A DNA stretch of 64,000 nucleotides from a virus (IMGVR_UViG_3300038451_000147:1-64000), one strand, 5' to 3'. Shown: positions 1 to 6,598, counted from the first letter of the stretch. Notes: generated by a model not told the origin, from the letters alone. A program made the numbers and translations.

Positions 1-123
1 ATGACATCTGACCTGACAAGACGATGCAAGTCCTTCGCGCACATAAAGATGAGGACTCAGAATTGGTGGTTCGTAAGTTGGTCAGACCACTACATGATAG
101 CGAAGTGGGTGGCATACCCATGA
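1..123 (+). CDS. Small unknown protein, possibly 5'-truncated
   Basis: A 40-codon frame opens with ATG at the first base of the window and stops at TGA 121-123, overlapping the next start (ATG 120) in the ATGA arrangement used throughout this arm. The peptide is Trp-rich (NWWFVSWSDH). Because it begins exactly at the window edge, the true start may lie upstream. No family is recognised. Confidence 0.5.
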   Translation: MTSDLTRRCKSFAHIKMRTQNWWFVSWSDHYMIAKWVAYP

Positions 124-428
124 GCGAAGAGCGATTCCTCATAAAGTTCTCAGAACGCCTCAACACGGCACTAGGTACTGATGAGACGGGCATCTGGGAC
201 GGAGAGTTCCACACTAGCCTTGCTTACCGTCAGTGGACTGGCAAGAAGAAGTCCCGAATCTTACTTCCAGTCATAGCCACCTTCAAGAAGCGGGGATGGG
301 GATTCGAGATTGCCTACAGTGTCTACGTTGGCTCAGACGAAGACTTCTGGTCTTACGTTAAAGTCATGATTCCCAAGCGAACCAAGAGTATGTTCGACTC
401 AGCCCAAAGGAAGTTCCTGTGTGCATGA
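120..428 (+). CDS. Unknown 102-aa protein
   Basis: The start at ATG 120 (MSEERFLIKF) is chosen because it overlaps the upstream stop as ATGA; an in-frame ATG at 24 would overlap the upstream gene by 100 bases. The product mixes charged and aromatic residues (RGWGFEIAYSVYVG) and looks like a small alpha/beta protein. Not recognised. Confidence 0.65.
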   Translation: MSEERFLIKFSERLNTALGTDETGIWDGEFHTSLAYRQWTGKKKSRILLPVIATFKKRGWGFEIAYSVYVGSDEDFWSYVKVMIPKRTKSMFDSAQRKFLCA

Positions 429-562
429 GATTCCACCTTTACAGACGCGCCCCAGACGGCAGACTTTACACTAATAGGCTCCTAGTTATCGGCCTATTCG
501 GAAGGTTTGTCTACTTTGAACGGAGAGGGAAGAGCCTTGGAAAAGAGACAGAACCTTTATAA
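425..562 (+). CDS. Unknown 45-aa basic protein
   Basis: ATG 425 overlaps the upstream stop as ATGA. The peptide MRFHLYRRAPDGRLY... has a short hydrophobic centre (LLVIGLFGRFVYF). Its TAA stop lies inside the TATA box of the next unit. Not recognised. Confidence 0.55.
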   Translation: MRFHLYRRAPDGRLYTNRLLVIGLFGRFVYFERRGKSLGKETEPL

Positions 563-563
563 A
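556..563 (+). promoter_or_regulatory. TATA box for gene at 586
   Basis: CCTTTATAAACC lies about 23 bases before ATG 586, and AAGGGGCTAGC sits between box and start. Spacing implies a leaderless mRNA. Confidence 0.7.
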
Positions 564-585
564 CCATCAGGAGAAAGGGGCTAGC

Positions 586-726
586 ATGGACAAAGCAGAA
601 CTCGCACAAGTTCTACGAAAGGCCCGATATACTGAGTTAGGAGACTACGGGGAATGGGCCTACTACAAGATAGCAGACATTGACTCGGTTATCGCGGCTC
701 TCGAATCGGGGTTGGAGATAGCATGA
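586..726 (+). CDS. Unknown 46-aa acidic helical protein
   Basis: First gene after the TATA box at 556. MDKAELAQVLRKARYTELG... is helix-rich and ends in TGA overlapping the next ATG (723). Not recognised. Confidence 0.6.
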   Translation: MDKAELAQVLRKARYTELGDYGEWAYYKIADIDSVIAALESGLEIA

Positions 727-983
727 CCTACATCGCAACCTACAGGGATGGAAAGGCAATTCTCAAAGACGAGTTGCCATCTTCTGAGGCTTTCGACTTG
801 GAGACTGCTTACAAAGAGGCAAAGAAGATAGCCAAGAAGAACGGATGGACATTAGTAAAGGTCGAACCAAAGGTCTATCCACCTGTGCCTCAGATAGTCT
901 ACCCACCAAGTCGAGACCGAGACCCTTGGCCAGACCACATCAAAGCAGAGCCAAAAGCAGATAGAGGGTGCGCCTATGGGTAA
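723..983 (+). CDS. Unknown 86-aa protein with Pro-rich tail
   Basis: The N-terminal half (MTYIATYRDGKAILKDELP) resembles a small beta-strand/helix fold, followed by a Lys-rich helix and a proline-rich segment (VYPPVPQIVYPPSRDRDPWP). Overlaps the next gene by 8 bases. Not recognised. Confidence 0.6.
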   Translation: MTYIATYRDGKAILKDELPSSEAFDLETAYKEAKKIAKKNGWTLVKVEPKVYPPVPQIVYPPSRDRDPWPDHIKAEPKADRGCAYG

Positions 984-1161
984 GAAGACTCTAGAGGGCG
1001 AAGTCTATTGGGCCGGATACGATGCTGGCTATGACATCAATGGTGAGTCAGAGACACTTCAAGACCTTCTCGGATTCTTCAACAAGAAGAGGGTTCGCAT
1101 CACAGTGGAAGACCTAGAGCCACAGGAAGAGATACTAACTGTGGCAGAGATGAGACCATGA
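976..1161 (+). CDS. Unknown 61-aa acidic protein
   Basis: MGKKTLEGEVYWAGYDAGYD... ends VEDLEPQEEILTVAEMRP. The stop overlaps the start at 1158 (ATGA). Small beta-rich acidic protein of unknown role. Confidence 0.6.
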   Translation: MGKKTLEGEVYWAGYDAGYDINGESETLQDLLGFFNKKRVRITVEDLEPQEEILTVAEMRP

Positions 1162-1319
1162 AAGCCTCAAAAGGACTTGGGCTAGTAGCGGTATTCGAGT
1201 ATGCAGTTTGCATCCTCACAGCCATTGCTGGCATTCCAGTAGCACCCATAATTCTGGCTGGCTTTGCTGGATTCTTCACATGGGGAACACTTGAAGCATT
1301 GGATGATGAGAGAACATGA
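1158..1319 (+). CDS. Small membrane protein, 53 aa
   Basis: Two hydrophobic segments (about residues 7-28 and 29-44, rich in Ala, Ile and Gly), then an acidic tail EALDDERT. Likely a two-helix membrane protein. ATGA overlaps on both sides place it in the same operon. Confidence 0.6.
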   Translation: MKASKGLGLVAVFEYAVCILTAIAGIPVAPIILAGFAGFFTWGTLEALDDERT

Positions 1320-1486
1320 CTCTCGAACTTCACAACGTCCGTATAATCAGAGTCGTCTCACAACCAGACGGCTCTTGGTTCCTTGAACTTAGTGGCAAGA
1401 CCAAGAATGGAATGACAGCGATAGTTGGTGGGCGATTGGAACCTAATCCGACCCCAATCTTTATTAACCACAAGGAGAAGGGGTAG
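1316..1486 (+). CDS. Unknown 56-aa beta-rich protein
   Basis: MTLELHNVRIIRVVSQPDGS has alternating beta character. The C-terminal codons overlap the TATA element and the GGGGTAG motif of the following gene, and the TAG stop is itself part of that motif. Confidence 0.55.
   Translation: MTLELHNVRIIRVVSQPDGSWFLELSGKTKNGMTAIVGGRLEPNPTPIFINHKEKG
1459..1467 (+). promoter_or_regulatory. TATA box for gene at 1490
   Basis: AATCTTTATTAACC ends 22 bases before ATG 1490, with GAAGGGGTAGGAT immediately before the start. Confidence 0.65.
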
Positions 1487-1489
1487 GAT

Positions 1490-1621
1490 ATGGTATACGT
1501 CTTCCCAACGAAAGCAGAGCATGACCAGAACCATAAGGTTCTAGGAGCGACACCGCTAGAGGATTGCGTGTGGTGTGAATGGGAGTTTGAAGACATGGAA
1601 GACAGGACAAGGGGAGTCTAA
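1490..1621 (+). CDS. Unknown 43-aa protein with CxxC
   Basis: MVYVFPTKAEHDQNH... contains one CVWC pair near residue 30 with upstream His residues, so it may bind one metal. First gene after the box at 1459. Confidence 0.55.
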   Translation: MVYVFPTKAEHDQNHKVLGATPLEDCVWCEWEFEDMEDRTRGV

Positions 1622-1792
1622 ATGGGTCTCTACAGAATCAGTTTCATAATCGGGGAGCCACTGAAACCAGACACTCAGACCAAGATAAGCAAAATGATTG
1701 AGGTCGAGAACGATGCTGAAGCCATTGCCAAAGTCAAGGCTGACCATCCAACGGATTTGGTTAAGATAACAAGTGTGAGCCAGTTACGTTGA
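1622..1792 (+). CDS. Unknown 56-aa protein
   Basis: ATG directly abuts the upstream TAA. MGLYRISFIIGEPLKPDTQT then a helix NDAEAIAKVKADHP, a plausible small alpha/beta fold. Not recognised. Confidence 0.55.
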   Translation: MGLYRISFIIGEPLKPDTQTKISKMIEVENDAEAIAKVKADHPTDLVKITSVSQLR

Positions 1793-1956
1793 ACAGACTA
1801 AACAGAGTCCGAATGCTTGCTCTTAGAACCGATATTGAAAAGGCTCTAAAGAAAATGGATGCAAAAGAAGAAGGATGGATTAGTCAGGTTGACTATACTC
1901 TTTCTAATGCGCTCATCTTAGTAAAGGCTCTTGATAGAGAGATGAGGAAGAAATGA
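1789..1956 (+). CDS. Unknown 55-aa basic helical protein, TTG start
   Basis: Start at TTG 1789, overlapping the upstream TGA as TTGA, a junction type repeated many times here; an in-frame ATG at 1813 is the alternative. The product is helical (IEKALKKMDAKEEGW). Not recognised. Confidence 0.5.
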   Translation: MNRLNRVRMLALRTDIEKALKKMDAKEEGWISQVDYTLSNALILVKALDREMRKK

Positions 1957-2063
1957 GATACACAAGACTGTATTGGGATGGCGAATGGCACGATGTTACG
2001 CTCGACTCCAAGCCACCCTTCGCACAGCAAGCCCTTACCCAATTGGTGACATTCGACAAATGA
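1953..2063 (+). CDS. Unknown 36-aa protein
   Basis: MRYTRLYWDGEWHDVTLDSK, flanked by ATGA overlaps on both sides. Support comes mainly from the uninterrupted overlap chain. Not recognised. Confidence 0.45.
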   Translation: MRYTRLYWDGEWHDVTLDSKPPFAQQALTQLVTFDK

Positions 2064-2260
2064 AGAGAGAAGCATTCAAGCCTACCGTCTTCCTCAAGCC
2101 CAAGTCAGTGACCATCGAGAACCTAATGACAGGAGCGATGTGTCTAGTCGTGGATAGTAAGGGATGGACGCACACCTTCTTCACTCGCGTAGACACAATC
2201 TCCATAAGTGAACGGACAGACATCTCACACAAAATCAAAAAGGGGCGGTTGACCGAATGA
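2060..2260 (+). CDS. Unknown 66-aa basic beta-rich protein
   Basis: ATG 2060 overlaps the upstream stop as ATGA, so it is preferred over an in-frame ATG at 1973. MKREAFKPTVFLKPKSVTIE... looks like a small barrel (CLVVDSKGWTHTFFTRVDTI). Not recognised. Confidence 0.6.
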   Translation: MKREAFKPTVFLKPKSVTIENLMTGAMCLVVDSKGWTHTFFTRVDTISISERTDISHKIKKGRLTE

Positions 2261-2418
2261 TGGCCGAAGAGCAGATACAGTGCGGCAAGTGCGGTGGAAG
2301 GATGACGCACACAACAGCCTTGACCTACCCGCCCATCGAATGCTACAAGTGCCAAAAGTGTGGCCGTCACATAGACGACACCCCACTGTTGCCTAGCAAT
2401 GTGGTGATAATCAAGTGA
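2257..2418 (+). CDS. Zinc-ribbon mini-protein, 53 aa
   Basis: Two knuckles, CGKCGG near residue 9 and CQKCGR near residue 34, with another Cys just before the second. This is a classic zinc ribbon spanning nearly the whole protein. Role unknown; could bind nucleic acid or protein. Confidence 0.65.
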   Translation: MMAEEQIQCGKCGGRMTHTTALTYPPIECYKCQKCGRHIDDTPLLPSNVVIIK

Positions 2419-2555
2419 GCGTCTTCTCTACAAGGTGTCCGAAGTGCGGTAGTCCGGCCACTGAATGGAGAGGCGAACTTGGTGGTGGACACCTGAATTG
2501 CTCTAACGAAAGGTGCATCAACTACCACAACCCTGAATTGAGAGGGACACACTGA
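2415..2555 (+). CDS. Zinc-ribbon mini-protein, 46 aa, GTG start
   Basis: GTG 2415 overlaps the upstream TGA. CPKCGS at about residue 8 and CSNERC near residue 29 form a four-Cys ribbon. Adjacent to another zinc mini-protein in the same overlap chain. Confidence 0.6.
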   Translation: MSVFSTRCPKCGSPATEWRGELGGGHLNCSNERCINYHNPELRGTH

Positions 2556-2650
2556 TGCCTAGAGCCAAGAGTCCTCATAAGAGGGAATGGTGCAAGGAGC
2601 ATAGGAGACGGCACTGCCTCATCCACCATAAACACAAAAGGGGGAAATAA
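2555..2650 (+). CDS. 31-aa basic Cys/His peptide
   Basis: MPRAKSPHKREWCKEHRRRH has CxxH-x4-CxxH spacing (WCKEHRRRHCLIH). It lies immediately before an HNH reading frame in the +1 frame and could be that protein's N-terminal zinc knuckle, separated by a frameshift. Confidence 0.45.
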   Translation: MPRAKSPHKREWCKEHRRRHCLIHHKHKRGK

Positions 2651-3026
2651 GACGAAATATGTATCCAACTCAAAGAGAGCACTTCAGACCAAAACGTGGA
2701 AACAGAGGCACAGAACCAGAGTTAATGAAATCAATGCCAAGTCAAGGAACAAACTCAAACTTGAAGTCCTCATCCATTATTCTGGAACAGACCCGCCTCA
2801 GTGTGCCAACCCCTTCGGAGAACATAAGGAGCCTTACACCACCTTTGAGGCTTTATCTATTGACCATCCGAAAGGCAATGGAGCCAAGTTTAGAAAGAAA
2901 CATGGAATGCACATCTGTTGGTGGCTCAAGAAGCACAATTACCCAAAGGGATACCAATGTCTTTGCATGAACTGTCAGTGGATAAAGCGTCACCGAAACA
3001 AAGAGTGGGGAAAGAAACCCTTATAA
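2556..3026 (+). pseudogene. HNH endonuclease frame without a normal start
   Basis: The frame with codons at 2556, 2559... is open from TGA 2553 to TAA 3024-3026 and encodes a clear HNH core: YSGTDPPQCANPFGEHKE, LSIDHPKGNGAKFRKK, then NYPKGYQCLCMNCQWIKR. This matches the HNH proteins at 23031 and 25328. It has no ATG, GTG or TTG before the core. The nearest ATG (2659) and the 31-aa ORF at 2555 are in other frames. It may be a frameshifted remnant, use a rare ATA start, or need a +1 shift near the AAAAGGGGGAAATAA run at 2636-2650. Confidence 0.6.
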
Positions 3027-3027
3027 A
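3020..3027 (+). promoter_or_regulatory. TATA box for gene at 3050
   Basis: CCCTTATAAACCC, 23 bases before ATG 3050, with TAGGGGTCGCC just before the start. It overlaps the end of the HNH frame. Confidence 0.65.
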
Positions 3028-3049
3028 CCCTAATGCTGTAGGGGTCGCC

Positions 3050-3202
3050 ATGAGCGTTCAGCACCCGACCCAAGAAGAGATGAGAGGAATATATCGTGTA
3101 GTCCTCAGACTTGAACAATACTACAAACTCCATCCTGAAAGGAGAGAATCAAGTGCAACCAAATGGATGAACATTCACGGCAAGCACAAGAGAGGTCTCT
3201 AG
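3050..3202 (+). CDS. Unknown 50-aa basic protein
   Basis: MSVQHPTQEEMRGIYRVVLR continues into a Lys/His/Arg-rich tail (IHGKHKRGL). The start is set by TATA spacing; longer in-frame starts would lie inside the HNH gene. Possibly a nucleic-acid-binding helix. Confidence 0.55.
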   Translation: MSVQHPTQEEMRGIYRVVLRLEQYYKLHPERRESSATKWMNIHGKHKRGL

Positions 3203-3203
3203 A

Positions 3204-3377
3204 ATGCCCACCAAAGTCCGAAGTCCATACGAAGAGACCGAGCCGAGAATCATGCTTCAAATTCTCTACAATCTCATTGCATATTACAGTAAATATGGGT
3301 GGAGTAGCAAAGAAATAAGCCGATTAAAGCGATTGGCCAAGGTCTACGTCAAGAAGACAGGTGGCATCACCCATTGA
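3204..3377 (+). CDS. Unknown 57-aa basic helical protein
   Basis: ATG one base after the upstream TAG. A Tyr-rich helix (LQILYNLIAYYSKYGW) precedes a basic helix (KEISRLKRLAKVYVKK), possibly a small helix-turn-helix. Ends as TTGA overlapping the next TTG start. Confidence 0.5.
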   Translation: MPTKVRSPYEETEPRIMLQILYNLIAYYSKYGWSSKEISRLKRLAKVYVKKTGGITH

Positions 3378-3826
3378 CCGAGTTAGTTCTCTCAGCCAAG
3401 GGTAAGGCTCGGATGCTCAAGATGATAAAAGACACGCTAGGAGAGGAAGCATGGTGCAAGAAGCAGATGAAGCCTTTCATGGCTGGCAAGATGAAGACCG
3501 AAGTGATGTTCACTAGAGCCTATTGGACTGTCACTGATAGTTGCGCCGTCAACAAGGAGAAGCGCATAGGCCAGCCTTTCCTCACAAACAGTTACATAGT
3601 GGGTCACGATGGCAACGGCTATATGCACTATAGCAAACCAGATGCTCACTTCTTTGAAGTTCGCACCTGTCGGGGCTATCTGTATATGATGGGCGAGAAG
3701 ATGGTGATAGACACCTACCCTGACATCGGAAAAATAGCCAACACAGGAGTTGAGAAAGTCCAACTTGACAAAGTGAAGTTGGATGAGAACAACATCCACA
3801 TCATCTTGGGGCCAGCAATTTGGTAA
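3374..3826 (+). CDS. Unknown 150-aa protein, TTG start
   Basis: TTG 3374 overlaps the upstream TGA. A basic N-terminal helix (KGKARMLKMIKDTLGEEAWC) is followed by a beta-rich body ending VKLDENNIHIILGPAIW. Length and composition support a real folded protein. Not recognised. Confidence 0.65.
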   Translation: MTELVLSAKGKARMLKMIKDTLGEEAWCKKQMKPFMAGKMKTEVMFTRAYWTVTDSCAVNKEKRIGQPFLTNSYIVGHDGNGYMHYSKPDAHFFEVRTCRGYLYMMGEKMVIDTYPDIGKIANTGVEKVQLDKVKLDENNIHIILGPAIW

Positions 3827-4044
3827 TGATGGAAGTCTTCAGATATGACCGTAGGAAAGTGGAGTTAGAGCCAGTAGGGACTTTTGCTTTCTTTCAGAAG
3901 AATGGCAACTGTTCAGAGGAAGTCGTAGAATACCTAGAAACGATTGAGGTTTCGGACAGAGACTTAAAGGGATTTCATGCCATCAAAGACCTGCAAAAGA
4001 AGTATCAAGACCAAAAGAAATACAAGGCAAAAGGATACTTCTAA
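3826..4044 (+). CDS. Unknown 72-aa protein
   Basis: ATG 3826 overlaps TAA by one base (TAATG). MMEVFRYDRRKVELEPVGTF then Lys-rich helices ending KYQDQKKYKAKGYF. Not recognised. Confidence 0.6.
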   Translation: MMEVFRYDRRKVELEPVGTFAFFQKNGNCSEEVVEYLETIEVSDRDLKGFHAIKDLQKKYQDQKKYKAKGYF

Positions 4045-4208
4045 TGACCGATACAGTTGTAGACTATTGGCTCAACGGAAGACACTACCCACCCATCAGC
4101 GTAGAGGTTGCAGACGACTTCGAGTCACTGGCAAGAAGGTTAGGCCAGATTGTGGAACGCACCCCTCTCCAACTCAAGATAACACAGGGAAGCGGGAGAC
4201 TCTATTGA
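4044..4208 (+). CDS. Unknown 54-aa protein
   Basis: TAATG junction with the gene before. MTDTVVDYWLNGRHYPPISV then a helix (VADDFESLARRLGQIV) and a short strand. Small alpha/beta protein, unknown. Confidence 0.55.
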   Translation: MTDTVVDYWLNGRHYPPISVEVADDFESLARRLGQIVERTPLQLKITQGSGRLY

Positions 4209-4498
4209 TTCACACTTACAACAAACGGATAGCCGTCATCCTTCACCAACTGCTAGATGAATGTGAAGCCATCGTCTCAGTAGGTGACAATCAGATAAAA
4301 CAAGAACTCTGGAACTCGAAGGGCAACGTCAGAGGCATGAATCGGAACAAGGCTGGAAGACAGCAACGGATAGATTGGTTCAATGCTAGGTCGGATGCAG
4401 CAGTGGAAGTGGCCAAGACAATCCTTCAAGTCTCGCCCACCAAACTCCATGTGCCACCGACTCTCAAAGAGCATGGCGTAGGAAGGAAGTTCTTTTGA
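4205..4498 (+). CDS. Unknown 97-aa protein, TTG start
   Basis: TTG 4205 overlaps the upstream stop as TTGA. The helical N-terminus (KRIAVILHQLLDECEAIV) and basic middle (NRNKAGRQQRIDWF) could bind nucleic acid. Not recognised. Confidence 0.6.
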   Translation: MIHTYNKRIAVILHQLLDECEAIVSVGDNQIKQELWNSKGNVRGMNRNKAGRQQRIDWFNARSDAAVEVAKTILQVSPTKLHVPPTLKEHGVGRKFF

Positions 4499-4989
4499 CT
4501 TACTGGACTCGCACCGACTACTTCACTTGCAACCACATCTACAAGGTAGACTCTAACAACCGCGACCTACACCTTGAGAAATGCCCTCAGTGCAATGTGG
4601 GAGACTACCAATACTCTTCGATAGCGACTGATGAGAAGGAACGACCAGAGCCTAGACCGCAACCCGAATACTGGCCGAGCGCGGAAGGTGAGGGAACAGG
4701 ATACTGGACGCTCCAAGGCACACCTATCGAGCCACCCAATGTGACATCAGGAACAGGAGCCACAGTAAGCAACTGTGTTCGCTTCACTGATTACCCTACG
4801 ATTCAAGACGCTGGAAACCTCTACAGAACCATCCTAAGTAGCGGCTCATCCTATACCGAGAGTCTTTCAGAAGAGCATCCGTTTCCAGACTCTACTCACA
4901 ACCATGCCAACTGTCTAATATGCAGAAGGGCAACACAAAGAGACCATGAAGACGCTTCACACTTCCCAGAGGAAGAGCAACATGAATAG
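4495..4989 (+). CDS. Unknown 164-aa Cys/His-containing protein, TTG start
   Basis: An N-terminal C-x2-H...CPQC group (CNHIY, KCPQCNVGD) suggests a zinc knuckle; a Pro/Gly/Glu-rich low-complexity middle follows; the C-terminus has HNHANCLICRRATQRDH, a second metal-binding candidate. Last gene of its overlap chain. Role unknown. Confidence 0.6.
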   Translation: MTYWTRTDYFTCNHIYKVDSNNRDLHLEKCPQCNVGDYQYSSIATDEKERPEPRPQPEYWPSAEGEGTGYWTLQGTPIEPPNVTSGTGATVSNCVRFTDYPTIQDAGNLYRTILSSGSSYTESLSEEHPFPDSTHNHANCLICRRATQRDHEDASHFPEEEQHE

Positions 4990-4994
4990 CAACC

Positions 4995-5002
4995 TTTATA
5001 AA
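4995..5002 (+). promoter_or_regulatory. TATA box for gene at 5026
   Basis: CCTTTATAAACT, 24 bases before ATG 5026, with ACAAGGGGTAGGGAT between box and start. One of the clearest examples of the composite promoter in this window. Confidence 0.75.
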
Positions 5003-5025
5003 CTCTCAAGACAAGGGGTAGGGAT

Positions 5026-5250
5026 ATGGTAAAAGAAGACGTTGACAAGTTGAACGGACGCCAGATTCGCAGGGTTCGGCTCGAATGCGATTGGTGCAAC
5101 TGGAAGCGCATCGTGACTATGCTCGACATCGAAGATGCCATCCAACAGCACTACAAGTCTACCTACGGTGAGCAGATTCTAGGCGAGAAGGAAGCGCGAC
5201 ACTACGGCCACCCCTACATTCAGATACAAGTGGTGTCGGTCTGTGGGTAG
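5026..5250 (+). CDS. Unknown 74-aa protein with CxxC
   Basis: MVKEDVDKLNGRQIRRVRLE leads into CDWCNWKRI, a single knuckle, then an acidic helix. Could be a partial zinc finger. Starts a new transcription unit. Confidence 0.6.
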   Translation: MVKEDVDKLNGRQIRRVRLECDWCNWKRIVTMLDIEDAIQQHYKSTYGEQILGEKEARHYGHPYIQIQVVSVCG

Positions 5251-5350
5251 CGAGACCAAGAAGAAGCCAGTCTGCTGGCGATGTGGTGGAGAGATAGTCA
5301 CAAAGGGAGACTACCAAGTGTGCAAAAAATGTGGGGCGTTCTTTCCCTGA
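5243..5350 (+). CDS. Zinc-ribbon mini-protein, 35 aa, GTG start
   Basis: GTG 5243 overlaps the upstream gene by 8 bases. CWRCGGE and CKKCGAFFP, separated by 13 residues, make a minimal zinc ribbon. Confidence 0.55.
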   Translation: MGSETKKKPVCWRCGGEIVTKGDYQVCKKCGAFFP

Positions 5351-5361
5351 AGGGCAATATC

Positions 5362-5369
5362 CTTATAAG
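5362..5369 (+). promoter_or_regulatory. TATA box for gene at 5393
   Basis: ATATCCTTATAAGGG, 24 bases before ATG 5393, followed by ATGGGTAGGGCC before the start. Confidence 0.65.
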
Positions 5370-5392
5370 GGCGTTCTCACATGGGTAGGGCC

Positions 5393-5485
5393 ATGAGCCT
5401 AGAGGATTCGGAATTGGAAGAGGACATTGAAGACTTCGATGAGGACGGATGGGAAGAGGACATAGATGAAGAGGATGGGTTCTAG
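5393..5485 (+). CDS. Extremely acidic 30-aa peptide
   Basis: MSLEDSELEEDIEDFDEDGW and a similarly acidic tail: 18 of 30 residues are Asp or Glu, with no Lys or Arg. It has its own promoter. Could be a DNA-mimic or chaperone-like peptide, which is inference only. Confidence 0.5.
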   Translation: MSLEDSELEEDIEDFDEDGWEEDIDEEDGF

Positions 5486-5563
5486 ATGAGCATCTTCAAT
5501 CGCAAACCAAAGCCTATCGAGACTGAGAGAGGCCAAGTATGGTGGAGAGACTTCGCATGGTAA
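5486..5563 (+). CDS. 25-aa peptide resembling the portal N-terminal region
   Basis: MSIFNRKPKPIETERGQVWW ends RDFAW before TAA. The portal (14803) carries ERGEAWWRDFAW near its N-terminus, and DNA at both sites shares TGGTGGAGAGACTTCGC. ATG directly follows the upstream TAG. Possibly a duplicated fragment of the portal gene or a competing peptide. Confidence 0.45.
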   Translation: MSIFNRKPKPIETERGQVWWRDFAW

Positions 5564-5832
5564 CACTCAACAAGGTGACTATCCCAACGATGGCCAAAGC
5601 AATCGTTCAAGTCGAGTCAGCCGAGCCTCTAGTCGCATTGAAATGCTCTAGTTGCGGAGCGAACTTCAATCCATCTACAAAACACTGCGAGTATTGCGGC
5701 ACATGGTTCGGCCCACCTATTCAAAAGCGTGTGGCTAACACCATTGACAATGATGTAATCGTTGAAAGCCATTTCGCTGAGTTGATTCGTGCATCAAACA
5801 AGTTCAAATCCTTGGGGTTGCTATCAGGATGA
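5557..5832 (+). CDS. Double-Cys zinc-ribbon protein, 91 aa
   Basis: ATG 5557 overlaps the upstream peptide. CSSCGANF at about residue 29 and CEYCGTWFG near residue 43 form a compact zinc ribbon like those of double-zinc-ribbon proteins, followed by a helical tail. Likely a structural or adaptor zinc module; function unknown. Confidence 0.6.
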   Translation: MVTLNKVTIPTMAKAIVQVESAEPLVALKCSSCGANFNPSTKHCEYCGTWFGPPIQKRVANTIDNDVIVESHFAELIRASNKFKSLGLLSG

Positions 5833-5939
5833 AAGGGAAGAAACTAGAGAAGATACCATGCTTCTGCATCAAGCATCACATGACCGACTTCTGCTTATGG
5901 AGAAAACTTTCAGGGTTGCCACCAGTGGAGAACCCTTAA
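5829..5939 (+). CDS. 36-aa Cys/His basic peptide
   Basis: MKGKKLEKIPCFCIKHHMTD FC... has CFC-x3-HH-x4-C, a possible metal site. Its stop falls inside the next TATA box. Overlap ATGA with the gene before. Confidence 0.45.
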   Translation: MKGKKLEKIPCFCIKHHMTDFCLWRKLSGLPPVENP

Positions 5940-5943
5940 ATAG
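5935..5943 (+). promoter_or_regulatory. TATA box for gene at 5966
   Basis: CCCTTAAATAG, 23 bases before ATG 5966, with AGTAGGGGTAGCAAC before the start. Confidence 0.7.
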
Positions 5944-5965
5944 TCTTAGGAGTAGGGGTAGCAAC

Positions 5966-6277
5966 ATGAGCAAAGATGAAAAGGCAACGGCCATTCTCTC
6001 AACTCCCTTTGAAATAAGAGACTTCATGAAAGGATATTATAGAGAAGTCTATGTGACAGGGCAAGTGCTGTCCAGTTTGGTTAAGTGTATGACGGCTTAC
6101 CCTAGTCTGAGGCTAGGCCAGTTGCTCTATTGCGCTATTACCCGCAATTATCAGTTAGATGGAGTAAAAGACGTAACAGATGAAATGCTAGGATGCGCTC
6201 TTTTCACCATTTATGACGAGTCCCTAATAGAAGCCTTGGACAAGTTCACTGAGGCAAAGGAGAAGGGAAAGAAATGA
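5966..6277 (+). CDS. Unknown 103-aa helical protein
   Basis: The start is set by the promoter at 5935. MSKDEKATAILSTPFEIRDF and later segments are helical throughout, with QLLYCAITRNYQLDG and a Lys-rich C-terminus (FTEAKEKGKK). Not recognised. Confidence 0.6.
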   Translation: MSKDEKATAILSTPFEIRDFMKGYYREVYVTGQVLSSLVKCMTAYPSLRLGQLLYCAITRNYQLDGVKDVTDEMLGCALFTIYDESLIEALDKFTEAKEKGKK

Positions 6278-6498
6278 GTGAACCACAACACATCAATTTT
6301 AATCGGACAATCTATGTGGACGGTAGTATGGCGTGTCTCTGCACGAAAGACGATGCTCCATTCTTTGAGGCCGCTTACAAGAAGTTGTTTCCGACAGCCG
6401 CCATCCAAATCCTTACAACTCTACAGAACGTCAAGCGTAAGCAAGCACAAGCAGAGGAATTAGAAGTGGATGAGGTAGAAGCCTCAGAGAGTGCATGA
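6274..6498 (+). CDS. Unknown 74-aa protein
   Basis: ATGA overlap with the previous gene. A short beta region (TIYVDGSMACLC) is followed by helices and an acidic tail (EELEVDEVEASESA). Not recognised. Confidence 0.55.
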   Translation: MSEPQHINFNRTIYVDGSMACLCTKDDAPFFEAAYKKLFPTAAIQILTTLQNVKRKQAQAEELEVDEVEASESA

Positions 6499-6499
6499 C

Positions 6500-6598
6500 A
6501 TGGAACTAGACGGAGCATGGAATCGGAAGTTGACGGTAGCATTCATCGTGGCAGTTGCGCTTTTCGTCATAGGCTTAGTCGGCTTGGTGGTAACATGA
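6500..6598 (+). CDS. Single-helix membrane peptide, 32 aa
   Basis: After a charged N-terminus (MELDGAWNRK) comes one transmembrane segment (AFIVAVALFVIGLVGLVV). It pairs with a second membrane peptide at 6595 via an ATGA overlap, reminiscent of phage lysis or membrane micro-proteins. Confidence 0.5.
   Translation: MELDGAWNRKLTVAFIVAVALFVIGLVGLVVT

Noticed and set aside
2918-3049. Extension of the gene at 3050 into the HNH region
   Set aside because: Would overlap the intact HNH core by 100 bases; TATA spacing places the start at 3050.
5243-5350. Rejected at first as too short
   Set aside because: Kept in the list with modest confidence because two CxxC pairs at ribbon spacing and an 8-base overlap argue for a gene.
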